From assembly GCA_028023455.1 (NCBI GenBank), contig JAQFVV010012420.1, positions 7,087,194 to 7,151,193 of the forward strand: 64,000 bases of DNA, in the 5' to 3' direction. The stretch is from Epiperipatus broadwayi. Lineage: Eukaryota > Onychophora > Udeonychophora > Euonychophora > Peripatidae. Shown here one piece after another: positions 1 to 10,948 of this stretch. Made by a program: the position numbers and the translations under genes. The notes under the pieces were generated by a model that was not told where the DNA came from, did no database searches, and saw only the letters and a list, made by a program, of their open reading frames with translations. Positions within the stretch are counted from its first letter, which is position 1, and the number at the start of each line of letters is the position of its first letter.

Positions 1-830
1 AATGAATTTCTAAAAAATATTAAGCCTATAAAAAGCATTGCCAATTATTTTAAATTATTACAGAACACAAATTTATGAAAACCAACTTTTTAATTATTGT
101 AATGAAAAGACTATATTCAGATTGTTTCATATCAAAACAAATACTATAGCTACTTATCTCAAGTATACTTATTCATTTATTTATTTGAATATTTTTTTAT
201 TGCTTTAAACATATTATATTTAGAAAAAGAATAAATATAATTTAAGTTTACAGCAGTCAACATATAAAAATAAAACTTCATAAAGAACAATTTTAAATAA
301 AGACTTATAATTTTGTTCACTACTCCACTAATTTTTATTGCCATTAAAAATGCATTTTGAAAGAAATTGTTTGCTATTAAAATTATTTGTCATCAGCTCT
401 TGGTATTTTACATTTGTAAAATTATCGTGAACTTTTTCTCAAAATATTTCTGCATATATATAAGTGTGTGTGTGTTTGCTTTACCGTAATCGAATTTTTC
501 TCAAAATATTTTGGTGTATATATGTATCTGCTCTATCTTAATAAAGGACAATGTGTTCATATACTTCAAGAAAAGAACAAAAGAACTAACAAGAGAGTTT
601 TCCTCATAAAAAAGAAAATGAATTTTTACTCTCTTATAAATAGTACTATAGTTTGTTTTTTATCAAAAAATTATTTATTAACTGAATTAAATTACATGAG
701 AGTATTGTCTCGTACTTGAAGCTTGACTAGGTTTGCACCCTGTAGATTAGAGTAATTAGTTGAGGAAGTAAGACACTATTCATTGGGAAGACTGATCTTA
801 CACCAGGTCTCTTTGTGTAGGCAGTCTGGT
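1..830. other. Intronic or intergenic DNA, no gene seen
   Basis: AT-rich sequence with no supportable coding frame. An 18-bp word (tttttctcaaaatatttt) recurs near 432 and 493, suggesting a small local duplication. A short GT run lies at 465-475. From about 720 the base composition changes toward that of the LINE that follows. Confidence 0.5.
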
Positions 831-3120
831 GCTAGAATTTCATCTCTGGCATGAATGTTTTTGAGTATTTGTATCAGGGTTTCTCTGACTGAAGAGAGTC
901 TGTTACCAAAAATAAATTTGCAAACCTGTTAGCCAGACTGCAAAGGTGAAGAAAATGGATAACCTGATGGTTGAATAAATACCTGTGGTGATGGCTTTCT
1001 GAATAATCAGTGCTTCTCTGACATCCAGTGTCACCCAGTGTCACACTTTCTGCAATGAATTCTCTGAGCTGACTGAGGAATGAACAACTGTAGAGTATGT
1101 GCTGGATTGTTTCTTCATCTCTGTTGCAAAGTTGACACTGTGGACTAATTTTAGAAAAAACCTCTTTTGTACACCAGAAAATGCCTTGTAGATAGAGAGT
1201 TGACATTTAGCTTTATGATAAAATCGATATGATTTGGTTCTATAAACCAGTACTTCAGTTTTTTGATTAACAGTTTGTAATTTAAACCTAATTAAACTGA
1301 GAGAGTGCAAACCTCTCAAGCGCTTAGCCAATCAGATCACAAATACTGAGACAGAGAATTTAACAAGAAAAGAGTGGTTCCACTCTATTCTTTACTTGTC
1401 TTTCTATATATCCAAGCCAGTCCAAAGTACTTAGATCTGAAAGCATGAATCTTAAATATCTTCACACTCAACTCACTGAGTTCTAATTATAAACATACAG
1501 CGTGAAATCTTACGATTTACTATGCAGTAGTTTTTAGATGTTATAACTTGCAGCAATATATGTAAATAATATTTATTTTTACAAAGTGCAGACGGTATTG
1601 AAATTGTGAAGATATTTAAGATTCATGCTTTCAGATCTAAGTACTTTGGACTGGCTTGGATATATAGAAAGACAAGTAAAGAATAGCATGGAACCACTCT
1701 TTTCTTGTTAAATTCTCTGTCTCCATATTTGTTATCTGATTGGTTAAGCGATTGAGAGGTTTGCACTCTCTCAGTTTAATTTCAATATTGTCTGCACTTT
1801 GTAAAAATAAATATTATTTAAACCTAATGTAGTTTGAAGAGCAGTTTGGTTTGGGAATTTGTGTTGATATGCTTGCCAATATATTTTACTTTCGAACATG
1901 GATTCATTTATAATTATTATTTTATTGACATATGTCCAGATGTCAGTCGTCCATTTACTTCCTAGTGGTGGAGGAGTGTCTGTGAGGTTCACTATTGTCA
2001 ATAAGTTTAATTCTGGTTGTTTTAAGTGGATGGAGTGTAGAACTGCAATTGCCTTTTGCAGATAGATGGTTGAGACTGAGTGCAATCCCTGACCATTTAA
2101 TTCTTTGGGCATATGCATCTTGGATATGCTGATGGCCAATACTTTGCCTTTCCACAGAAGCTTTGAGCACAGTGAGTTTATTGCAGCTTAAAAAAACTGT
2201 AGTGGGTTTAATTATGGACAGATAGTAATTCAGTCTAGGCATTACCAACATGTTGAGAAGTGCCACTTTACTGGGTAGTGAAAGCGTGATTCATGATAGT
2301 GAGCCCACAATCTTGCCAGTCTTTTCCAATATGAAGTTTTGTATTTGTTTTGCCATGGCAAGTCTGGACTTGGCCATGGGAAAGTCTAGGAAGAGTTGTG
2401 GTGCAGATATGAAGATAGATGGAATCAATGAGCCAGTGCTGATTGGCCCCTTGGAGGATTTGAGATAATTGATATGGAGGTTACAGGTCTGTGAGTGTTT
2501 GTCTATAATCTGCATGTGGGTTGGAAGATGTGTTTTGTCTGGGCAAAAGACAGTGATGTCATTTACATAAGATATTTGTTGCACATGTTGTTTGAGCACT
2601 GGCACAAAGAATCCGGGAATTTTACTCTCATTCTTCTTCAGCATGGGATTTATGTAAGAGATGAAGCAAAGTGTGGCAAGTGGAGATACCTGGTGTATTG
2701 ATTGATGAGGCCTAAAACCATTAGCAAGTCTGCCATCTAGTGATGTAAAGATTGATCTGTTTAGCAGGAGGTTACCAATTATTCTAATATAAATTCTGGA
2801 ACTTTATATTTATGGAGGGTTTGTAGTAAGATGGCTGGAATAACAGAGTCAAAAGCCAAGGCAATGTCAAGTTGTATTGCCACAGGCTTGGACTTTCTGT
2901 GAAGTGTTCTGCGAGAAGTAAGAAATGCTGTGCAGCATCTGTGGTAGAAGAGCCTTTTCATACAAATTGATATGATATGAGTATATAATTGTTCTTGAAT
3001 TTTGTCTTTGACTATGGCCTCAATGGTTTTTATAAGGAGGGGGATCGTGGATATAGGCCGTATGTTGGTCAGAGATGAGGGGTTGATTTGCTTCTTTAAG
3101 AATGACATGATAACCATAAT
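830..3120 (-). mobile_element. Decayed non-LTR retrotransposon, Tx1/L1-like ORF2
   Basis: On the minus strand the pieces appear in the order of a LINE ORF2. From 3117 to 2780 is RT core text resembling TNIRPISTIPLL, then a palm segment ALAFDSV (family: SKAFDSV). At 2546-2569 is YVNDITVF, a mutated YxDD box (D to N). From 2266 to 1830 comes the post-RT segment, including a GLHSV motif like the GGLGL of Tx1/L1 elements. At 1100-1160 is a zinc-knuckle CQLCNRDEETIQHILYSC (zf-RVT type). Several frameshifts and stops break it into pieces, and no endonuclease is seen upstream of 3120, so it is 5'-truncated and dead. A foldback insertion splits the post-RT segment at 1293-1816, and removing it restores a continuous minus-strand frame. 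Tx1 versus another zf-RVT clade is uncertain. Confidence 0.8.
1293..1816. repeat. Foldback insertion inside the LINE, with 12-bp target duplication
   Basis: The word tttaaacctaat occurs at 1281-1292 and again at 1817-1828, flanking the insert, which interrupts the LINE frame. The inserted DNA has a long inverted repeat, left arm about 1291-1466 and right arm about 1605-1780 (about 176 bp, nearly identical), around a 138-bp loop. A second, smaller inverted pair also exists: 1563-1605 is the reverse complement of 1777-1819, so the right arm is itself enclosed by an inverted pair. No coding capacity. The clean 12-bp duplication argues for integration by a LINE-type machinery rather than a cut-and-paste transposase with a short fixed TSD. 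Confidence 0.85.
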
Positions 3121-4779
3121 TTATATATTATATTTGTGATTATTATTAATTATGTTATAAATATGTTTTTATGAATGGTGTTCCAGAGGTGGAATTGATA
3201 AGATATACATGTTGGCTTTATTATTTCAGTTTTTCTGAATAATTATTTAAAATTATATAAATGTTTGTACCCACAGGTATAACAGCCTTTAGTATTTATG
3301 AATCAAAGTTTTATAAATATTTGTATGTTTGTGAGCATTTTAAATAGTTTATAAATAGGCTATTGTCACTGTCATGCAAAACTAGTTTTATTGGCATACA
3401 TATAATCTTAAACCAAGTGAATAAATTATGTGCCTTTTGTATGTGTATACAAGATAAAAAATTATTCATATGTTTATTATTATTAGTTGCATGCCTTTTA
3501 TTATTAGTAGTATTTTTAGGCAATTTTAAGTGGATATTATATTACTTTTATGTGTATTTAGCTCCTCTGAGAGAGAATTGCTTGTTCATTCATCAGCATT
3601 GCATGCCTGTAGTATCAGGTGCTTGATTGTATTTTTCTTATCCACTATGCCTAAAATTTCAATATTAGAATATGTTTTGGTGCATATTCACCAGCATGTT
3701 CAGCTTTACAATTCATTATTAGCTCCACTAGAATTTTATAACTTAAAGTATATTAACAGTGTCAAGCATAGTTATTTCATTGTCCTAACATATGTATTGT
3801 CAATATTATAAATGGCTTAAATTGCATATTTGTTGTTATCATATTAATATTTATTAAGCATTTCCACACTGATTTTAATACTGTTTTTTGATTTAAAAAG
3901 TATATAAATAACTCTTAGTAGCTTGAACAAAGAAATTAGGTATATTGTTTTGTGTTATGGGTACCTGGTTTGAAATAACAACCATATTTGATGAATAAGA
4001 GAACTATTGGATAGTAAATATAACTTATATGATAAAATTGTAGAAGGTACACCAATGTATAAAGCTGTTAATATTTGTAATTATAGTAGAGTAAATTAAA
4101 TAATAATTATTGTAAATAAATATTTTTATTATATGGATTATTATAAGCTGTAAATAAATATTTTTATTATTAATTAAATACATTTTTGTTTCATTGTCAT
4201 TATAATGCATTAGCACATTTATTTATTAGAAAATCTACTTGAATAAAGTTTGGATTAATAATTATTGTTTTAAAAGTACATTTCAATGGTCACATAGTGT
4301 TTATATATTCATTTTTGCTTAATAATTTTATAATTATTTTAGCTGCATTCTTAGAAGATAAGTGTTACATTATTTACTTCATTTCAAATGTATTTGTTGT
4401 GCAATTGGCAGTATAAAAGATGTCCTTACTGCCTTCTATATTATTTTGACATTGCCTATTCAAATTTGCATCAGAAAAGATAAGATTTCTGTATTTCATG
4501 ATCAGTAGAAGTGAAATAGTTATATTCAAATAATTGTAAAGTATTTAAAATATTTTTCAAATTACCAATATATTACTTAAGTATTTGAATACTCTGTTAT
4601 TATGTAATTTCATTTCTACTTTCTTAAAATACTGAGATTCCAAAATAAATTCAGAGAAAGATCAAATATTCCATATCTAGCATAAATAATAACCATCATA
4701 TTTTTTTGTTAAGAAATTAAAGTATTACCATTACCATTTTGTTCCAAGTGCAATTTTTTCCTGAATTTCAACACTGAGA
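3121..4779. other. Intronic DNA without recognised features
   Basis: AT-rich, with poly-T tracts and ATTA words. The frames at 3311-3523, 3363-3626, 3530-3811 and 4025-4216 are low-complexity or lack any motif, and I regard them as chance. The word taaataaatatttttattat is repeated near 4110 and 4152. Confidence 0.5.
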
Positions 4780-5135
4780 TGAAGATAAATTTAAACTTGT
4801 AAAAGAACTCATATTTCCATATGTCATAGCATCAGCTGGGAGGCGAACCCGCAACAACCGTCTGCAACCAACTGCTTACTTGCAAGGCAATTGCACTGAC
4901 CTCTCGGCTAACAACAGCTTGACAAAGAATTCATATTTAAGATCAATATATTTAAAAATTGAAAATAACCTATATTTGAGATCAAGATATTTTAAACTTG
5001 CAAAAAAAAAACTTCATTTGAGATAAATATATTTTAAATCATTAGACAAGATATTTATAATTGAAAAGAACATATATTTAAGATAAAAATATTTTAAGAA
5101 TTAAGATAAAATATTTTGAATTAAAGAAGAACGTT
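4780..5135. repeat. Imperfect tandem repeat, unit about 50-60 bp
   Basis: Variants of the pattern a-gaac-(t/c)atattt-agat-aa-atattttaaa-ttg recur near 4801, 4924, 4965, 5010 and 5065, each about 50-60 bp after the last. The array is interrupted at 4817-4923 by a tRNA-like retroposon. Units are strongly diverged. Confidence 0.55.
4817..4923 (-). mobile_element. tRNA-derived mini-retroposon (tRNA-Leu/Ser type), copy 1
   Basis: Read on the minus strand, it starts gtcaagctg, has an internal A box tagccgagagg (4900-4910) and a B box gggttcgcctccc (4838-4850), and ends gctatgac plus a few bases. The interval between the boxes is long enough for the extra variable arm of class II tRNAs. The acceptor stem pairs only in its outer bases, so it is not a working tRNA. 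Flanks aaagaactcatattt (4802-4816) and aaagaattcatattt (4924-4938) form a 15-bp duplication with one mismatch. The surrounding tandem repeat has the same word, so the duplication alone is weak here. The two sister copies make retroposition convincing. Confidence 0.75.
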
Positions 5136-6055
5136 GTATTTTAATAATTATATTTAGCCGTGGTATTGTTTACAAGAGGATTCATACTCGGGAGTTTTAA
5201 AAATCCATGTTATATGGTACCTGTTTATGTGACCTTTGATTCTTCTGCTAGCCGTCGATACTTTGTTTGGGTTACGATATATATAAACTTAAACAATATT
5301 TTATGCCATATTTTATTCAATGTTTTTTGAAGCTTAAAGAAAAGTATTTTTAATGATTTATGTTCGTTTATTCTTTATAAAAGAACAGCTTAATGATTTC
5401 TAAATATTTTTAATATATTTTTTATCATAGATATATTACAATTCTAGCGGAAAGATTTAATTAGTTTTTTCTATCAATATTTTCTTTCTATTCAAAAGAG
5501 ATAAATTACATATTTCTGTCACATGATAATTTATTCAGATGTATAAAATAAGATTATAAGGTAAATATTAACTTCATTAATCGTTAAATAATATTAAGCA
5601 TTTATGATATAGCTTTATTTTTTTTTTCAAAAGACTTCATAGTTTAATGGAAATTCAAAAAATATGTAATTTTATAAAATATTAATATGTAATGATAAAT
5701 AATACTTTTATATTGAATAAATTAAAGACATTTAATAATTATCAAAGCTATTTAATTAACAAATTGAATGCCCTCTTGATGCCATATAATATATTTTTTA
5801 CAATAGAAAAATGGCAATTTCCTATAGATTTTAGATCTTTTTATATCAAGTTATTCAAAAACAATAACAGCCAGAGAGCGACTTTAAATCAACCTTTATA
5901 TTTTCAATGTAAATTTATTTTGAAAGGACTGATATTAATTTTATAGAAAAAATATATTTCACTTATTTATAAATCTATAACTAGTCTCATTTCATACATA
6001 TAATAATAAAATGTTAATATTGGAAAAATATAATCATGCGATAATCACCAAGTGT
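5136..6055. other. Intronic DNA without recognised features
   Basis: AT-rich. The frame at 5692-5946 (84 codons) is asparagine/lysine/phenylalanine-rich with no motif, so no gene is called. Confidence 0.5.
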
Positions 6056-8420
6056 CATATGATGTGATGCACTGTGATTTCTCCCTATACGGAACAGGAA
6101 ACTCTCAAAAACTACACCCAGAGAAATCTGTTAGCTACTTTGATTTCCTTTCCATTTCCCACCCTAAGTTTTCTCATATTCCTCTCTATCCTGCTCCATC
6201 CCATTTCCACAACATAATATTTGTCACCTCTATAGCCTTTATATCTAAATCCCTCTTGTCTTTTTCCAAATCCAGCATAAAAACCAATAAGCCACTTTCT
6301 ATATAATCACTTTGTTTATATTTATTCTTCCACAACTTCATTATTTATACCCTTTATGCTTTCAAGCATTTACATTCAATTAACAAATGCCTAATATTTT
6401 CTATGCCTTCCTTACACAACTTGCAGACTAAATCATCCATATTTTTCTATTTATGTGTATATTCCCTTGTTGCTAAACATCCCATTTGAGACTTAAACAG
6501 TAAACTACTTTCTTTGCTATTATCATAAATTAACTCACAAACAATATTCTGTTTACTTCTATAAATATTTAAACTCTTTTTACTCTCCATACTAGTTATC
6601 CATCTCTCCAACTCCCTATTCTTTATTAATGCATCTATTCTTTTATCCCATTCCTTAACACTATAACATTCAACAATTTTCCTAACAAAATCATCTCACC
6701 TTTTGTATAAGTATACTGACATAAAGTCTTTATCCAAATCTTCTGCATATTGCATTACCTTTCTTACCCATCTTGTTGCCTATCCTTTATTCATAACCTA
6801 ATTGAATACTATTTTGGCTATTCTTTTATTATCCATTAACTAAGCATTCATATACGCTACTGTTCCATTCCATTATAGTTTGACTATCTCCAATGGCTAT
6901 ATATACTACAGCCACCATCCATTCTTATCTTCCTATCCTTATCTCAAACCACTAATGTTCTTGACATTTAATAGTATTTAAATATTTTTTTGACATAACT
7001 CCTATATCACCACCCCTTTTTCTTTTCTGTTTATAACCTGACTTACCAAGTCTTCCAGGATAGATTTTTCTTCTTTCATTAGATGTGTTTCCACTAGTGC
7101 TAAGACTTCAGGCTTTTCATTTTAATTGCTTTGTTCAATTCCAGCCATGTTTCTGGTCTTGTACCACCTTGCATATTCAAATATGCAATTTTAATAATTG
7201 CTTCTTTCCTAACTACTCTTTTATAAATTCTTTTGACTCTTTCCTCTCCATTACATTGATAAATAACTTGCTTGCCATTAATTTTACAGACCCATTCCTT
7301 CTACATATCTATATTTATATCTAAATCAGCTACCCTTTGCTTACTACTTATATCCTCTCCATTCTTCTTCTTTCTGATAACACTGCCACTTAAAACCACA
7401 CATGCCTTTATAAGTTTCCCAAACCATATTCTTTATAAATCAAACTCCCTAAAATTTCACTTACTTATTTAAGTGCAAACTGTTTTTACTATATAACTCC
7501 CTCTTTCCAATAAAAAAATCCCGCACATCCACAAACATGACATCATTTCTCTCGCACAATTTTTTCAATCTTTCATTTATAAAACATGCCCTATCTAACA
7601 TCCACCTCTTGTCAAATCTTGGTAATTATCCAACTATTCTTACTCTTCCTTAAATCTTACTCAAATTCCTAATCAATTCTATATACTCATCCATTATTCT
7701 CTCTGATGGTTCTCATAAATTATTAGTCCCTACCATAACATACACATCTCTTCCTTGCTTCTTTACTTTATCTAGCTCCAGGCAAACCTACCCTTACATA
7801 CCTGTTTCCATTTTTCTCTTGCAATTATATCTCACATTCTCTAATTAATGAATCTCCTGTCAATACTGTCTCATAGTCTACTTTCTTTACTACATCCGTA
7901 ACATTCTCTACCACCTTGTGGACTTCCTTATCTACTTCCTTATCATTCCTACTCAATAATTCCTTAATCAGCTGACACTTCATCTCTAATGATTTTAATT
8001 TTGCTTCTTCATCCTTTAACTCTTCCTCTATCTTACTTATTCTCTGGCTAACTATCTCCATTTCACTATTAATTTTTCCACCCATGCATGTCTCCTGTCT
8101 CTCTACTGTGATCATACTCTATTCTATATTCCTCAATTACATTTTGCTCCATTTCTCCTGACTTTCTCCTTAAACTATCTATACTTAGGAACCACTTCTT
8201 TACCTCTTTTATCACATTTCCACACTGTCTACATAACCATAAATCTGTTATATCTGTCCTAGTCGTATTTAAACATTACACGTGATAATAAACCTGACCA
8301 CATACAGTACACTCTACAATAGTGTGCCTAATTTCTTTCTGACCATTATATATGCATTGTGGAATACAAATATAATCCATATTCCTTATGTTCCAAATCA
8401 CCTACTCTCTATTTGACTTT
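6055..8420 (-). mobile_element. Decayed CR1/L2-like LINE (ORF1 plus ends of ORF2, RT deleted)
   Basis: The minus strand carries a collinear LINE with many stops. ORF1 runs from about 8380 to 7480. Next comes a short stretch resembling the start of the endonuclease (IAYLNMQGG near 7170, and a GGDIGV-like segment near 7010). The order then jumps to the C-terminal region (6850-6380). There a K-S-L-(N/x)-IYR motif is followed by zinc-knuckle VCKLCKEGIENIRHLLIEC (about 6370-6430). The ~1.5 kb that should encode reverse transcriptase is missing between about 7000 and 6850, so this is an internally deleted dead copy. The pyrimidine-rich look of the + strand over these 2.3 kb reflects the coding bias of the minus strand. 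Confidence 0.8.
7480..8380 (-). pseudogene. LINE ORF1 remnant: PHD finger, coiled coil, GDSL/SGNH esterase
   Basis: In minus-strand order: (1) 8380-8215, a zinc finger with CIPQC, CTVCG, YYHVxC and WLCRQCG, i.e. the C4HC3 layout of a PHD finger. (2) 8115-7900, an intact 96-codon frame rich in E, K and L with heptads (ISKIEEELKDEEAKLKSLE), a coiled coil for ORF1 trimerisation. (3) 7870-7480, LTGDSLIREC (block I of SGNH hydrolases, catalytic Ser in GDS), then VYVMVGTNNL (block III-like) and a RFDKRW... KRELY segment typical of CR1 esterases. Stops and frame changes interrupt all but the coil. This domain order is known from ORF1 of CR1 and L2 clade LINEs. The esterase is thought to help membrane or RNP handling. 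Confidence 0.75.
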
Positions 8421-8821
8421 ATACTTCCTCTCCTACTCTTCAAACCTCTTTACATCAAAGGATAAAAACTTTACTTTCTTTCAATGACAATCAATCAATA
8501 ACCACAAGTTTCCTCAAATAAATCACTCTTTTTCTTAAATTAAAAAAAATGTTAGTAGCAAACTTAATTAAAAAACCAACTAATCTTACATACAACTTAC
8601 TCATAAAATATTCTTACATTAACACACATTCAACAAAATAATTTTTTAAACTTTTACATTTAAAATGGTGAACAAAGTCTATTTAAATAATGGTTGAACT
8701 GCCCTCTAGATGTCATGTTCAGTAACTTTTATAATTAAAAATGGTAATTTCCTACTGTACTTTAGATCTTTTTAAATGAGTAAAATGTTTCTATTCTATC
8801 AAATTAATATTACTCCTTTTT

Positions 8822-8923
8822 TTTTCTCTTGTGTCATAGCATCAGCCAGGAAGCGAACCCGCTAACCCGGGACAACTGCTTCTAAAGCAGCTGTCGCTGA
8901 CCTCTCGACCACCAATACTTGAC
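8822..8923 (-). mobile_element. tRNA-Leu(UAG)-like mini-retroposon, copy 2
   Basis: On the minus strand: gtcaagta, A box tggtcgagagg (8901-8911), an anticodon stem of 5 bp around loop tttagaa (anticodon TAG, 8882-8884), a variable arm with ccc/ggg pairing, B box gggttcgcttcc (8849-8860), and 3' end gctatgac followed by an A-rich tail (the t-run at 8811-8827 on +). Flanks aatattactcctttt (8806-8820) and aatattactcttttt (8924-8938) are a near-perfect target duplication. The acceptor stem is imperfect. It is the best preserved of three copies and fixes the tRNA-Leu assignment. Confidence 0.8.
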
Positions 8924-8939
8924 AATATTACTCTTTTTA

Positions 8940-10780
8940 AAATTAATTTACATTAAAATGCACAGCTAACATGAAAATCACCCAAGGGTAATTTGCATTT
9001 TGCTTCACATTACAACGTCACATGATCACAAACTTTTTCTTTTTATATCCCACTAGATTCAGTTAGATGCAAAAAATTCTTATTTTATTTAAATTGCCAT
9101 TATTGATTGCAATAATTTAGGTTGAACATAATGATAATTAGAATATATATGTGGGAGAATATATGTATGAATATCCAGATCATTCTCTGTCAAATTATTT
9201 GGATAGTACAATGGTAAAAATCATCTTTAAATTACAGATATTTCTTTTTTCTTGTATATTTTACAATGATCATTAGTTTATTGATGGTTAGAATATTCAT
9301 GTTACCTAATGGTCCAGAACAATGATAATAAGTCATATTGGTACAAGGATCCCGGAAAATTTGATATGTTTACTATTATAGTACTTTTAAAACTTAGATA
9401 TTACTTATATTGACTTCCAATCTCTGATTTTTTGCTGTTTACATTTAATGATTATGATTTCCTTCTCTTATGTACATTTACTATTTATATTGTTACAATA
9501 TATATGTATATTAGAATTAATATATATAAATTATAACAGAAAATAGAAGTATAAAATTAATTTAACGAACCAAATATACTTTTAATGGTTATCAACATAA
9601 TTATGGTTGGCAAAAAATATTTACACATATGTATAAATATATATATATATGTAAAATGCAAGTTTTATTGGAAATATATATATATATTGTTTCTTTATAC
9701 AAAGTTTTTATTATTATAGAACCAATTTTTGATAAATTTTACTGGCTATTAACCATAATTATGCAAATAATGTCAATTCTGTAGACTTAAATTGAAATTT
9801 ACATTTATGACAGTTAACTTATGAAATCTTATTTATAAAACTGTTAATTATTTTTTGATTACATGACAACATGATTTTTCAGAAAATAGCACTTTATAAA
9901 ATGTGATATTTACAATAGAAAATGCTATAATAGTAACATAGGCACAACAGACATTCTATTAATTGATTCTAAATATACAAATAAGTTGGAAAGAAAATAC
10001 TTTTTGAATTAAGTTAAACAACACCGTCAATCTTGTTACCAAATAATATACAGTCAACTGCAATGCAAACAATGGGTCATATGGAATTATAAGCTGAAAT
10101 CGAATACTTACATGTTTAATAATCCATTGGCTAGAATCTCATAAAAAGCCACATTGGTAATAAAATTAATTTGTTAAAAAACAGCTTGCATTTTCTATAA
10201 GTTTAAATAGGTTTCTTGATGACAGAAATACTTGACAACATAGCTATCAGAGTGATTGAATTATATATGTAAAAAATTATAAAGCATTTAAAAAAACTCA
10301 GAAAAGATGAATAAGGAAAGTCAAATAAATAGTCACTTAACCTGCCATTTGGTTGGTGTGGAAGGTTAACAGTTATTTTTTGTTTAACCTATGAGCTAAA
10401 TCTTTTGTATTTAAAAAAGACAATTTTTAAAAATATTTTTAACAACTAAAGATTAAAAAATATATACAGATCATTTAAAAGAATTAAATAATCATATAAT
10501 TATTTTTGCTATGGCTAAAAATGCAAGGTGACAGCTATGATAAACGATGGCAAGGATCTTTTATAATTAATTGATCCTAATCGTTTTCAATGCGATTTTT
10601 GAAGTTGTTGCATCAGCCTTAAGTAGATTTCTTTAAAAATACACACACACACACACACAAAGTAAATAAAATATTTTTCTTGTTAAATGAAATTAAATAA
10701 ATATGTAAAAAAATATATATTTTAAAAATGTTTTAAATATTGTTTGTAATTAACTTTTATTCTTTCTTTTTATTTTGTAG
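8940..10780. other. Intron 5' of exon A, no gene seen
   Basis: AT-rich. A small inverted repeat (ataattatggtt near 9600 with aaccataattat near 9755) and several (AT)n runs (9620-9690) are visible. A pure (CA)9 tract lies at 10642-10659, about 120 bp before the exon A acceptor. I found no earlier receptor exon. Confidence 0.5.
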
Positions 10781-10948
10781 CTGTCCTATGCTGATATGCA
10801 TCCCATGTATTCCAAAAGTAAATATCCTATTTTTTATCGAACTGTCCCTAGTGAAAATGAATTTAATCCAGCAAGGATAAAGTTACTTAAACAATTTAAT
10901 TGGACAAGAATTGGAACAATCTTTCAAAACGAACCAAGATATTCATTG
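10781..10948 (+). CDS. GABBR2: GABA-B receptor subunit 2-like, internal exon A (partial gene)
   Basis: Codes 56 residues in phase 0 between a polypyrimidine/AG acceptor (ending tattttgtag) and a gtaaaa donor. It begins LSYADMHPMY and ends FQNEPRYSL. The signature runs YRTVPSENEFNPARIKLL and then FNWTRIGT are typical of the GABA-B venus-flytrap domain at the end of lobe 1 and crossing to lobe 2. In the family subunit 1 binds GABA and subunit 2 carries the G-protein-coupling helices and lifts surface expression. The receptor sits in the neuronal plasma membrane and its flytrap domain is extracellular. The YRTVPS(E/D)N and NPA-(I/R)-KLL spacing resembles subunit 2 more than subunit 1, which has FRTHPSATxHNPTR here. 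No frameshift or stop is present and the codon use is AT-biased like its surroundings. The following intron is 31,606 bp. The upstream exon was not found in positions 1-10780. Confidence 0.9.

Noticed and set aside
874-1331. Two overlapping minus-strand frames as separate genes
   Set aside because: Both are frameshifted pieces of the LINE C-terminus. One starts inside the foldback insertion.
7825-8115. Intact 96-codon coiled-coil frame as a host gene
   Set aside because: It lies exactly between the PHD-like and GDSL segments of the decayed LINE on the same strand, so it is the ORF1 coil.
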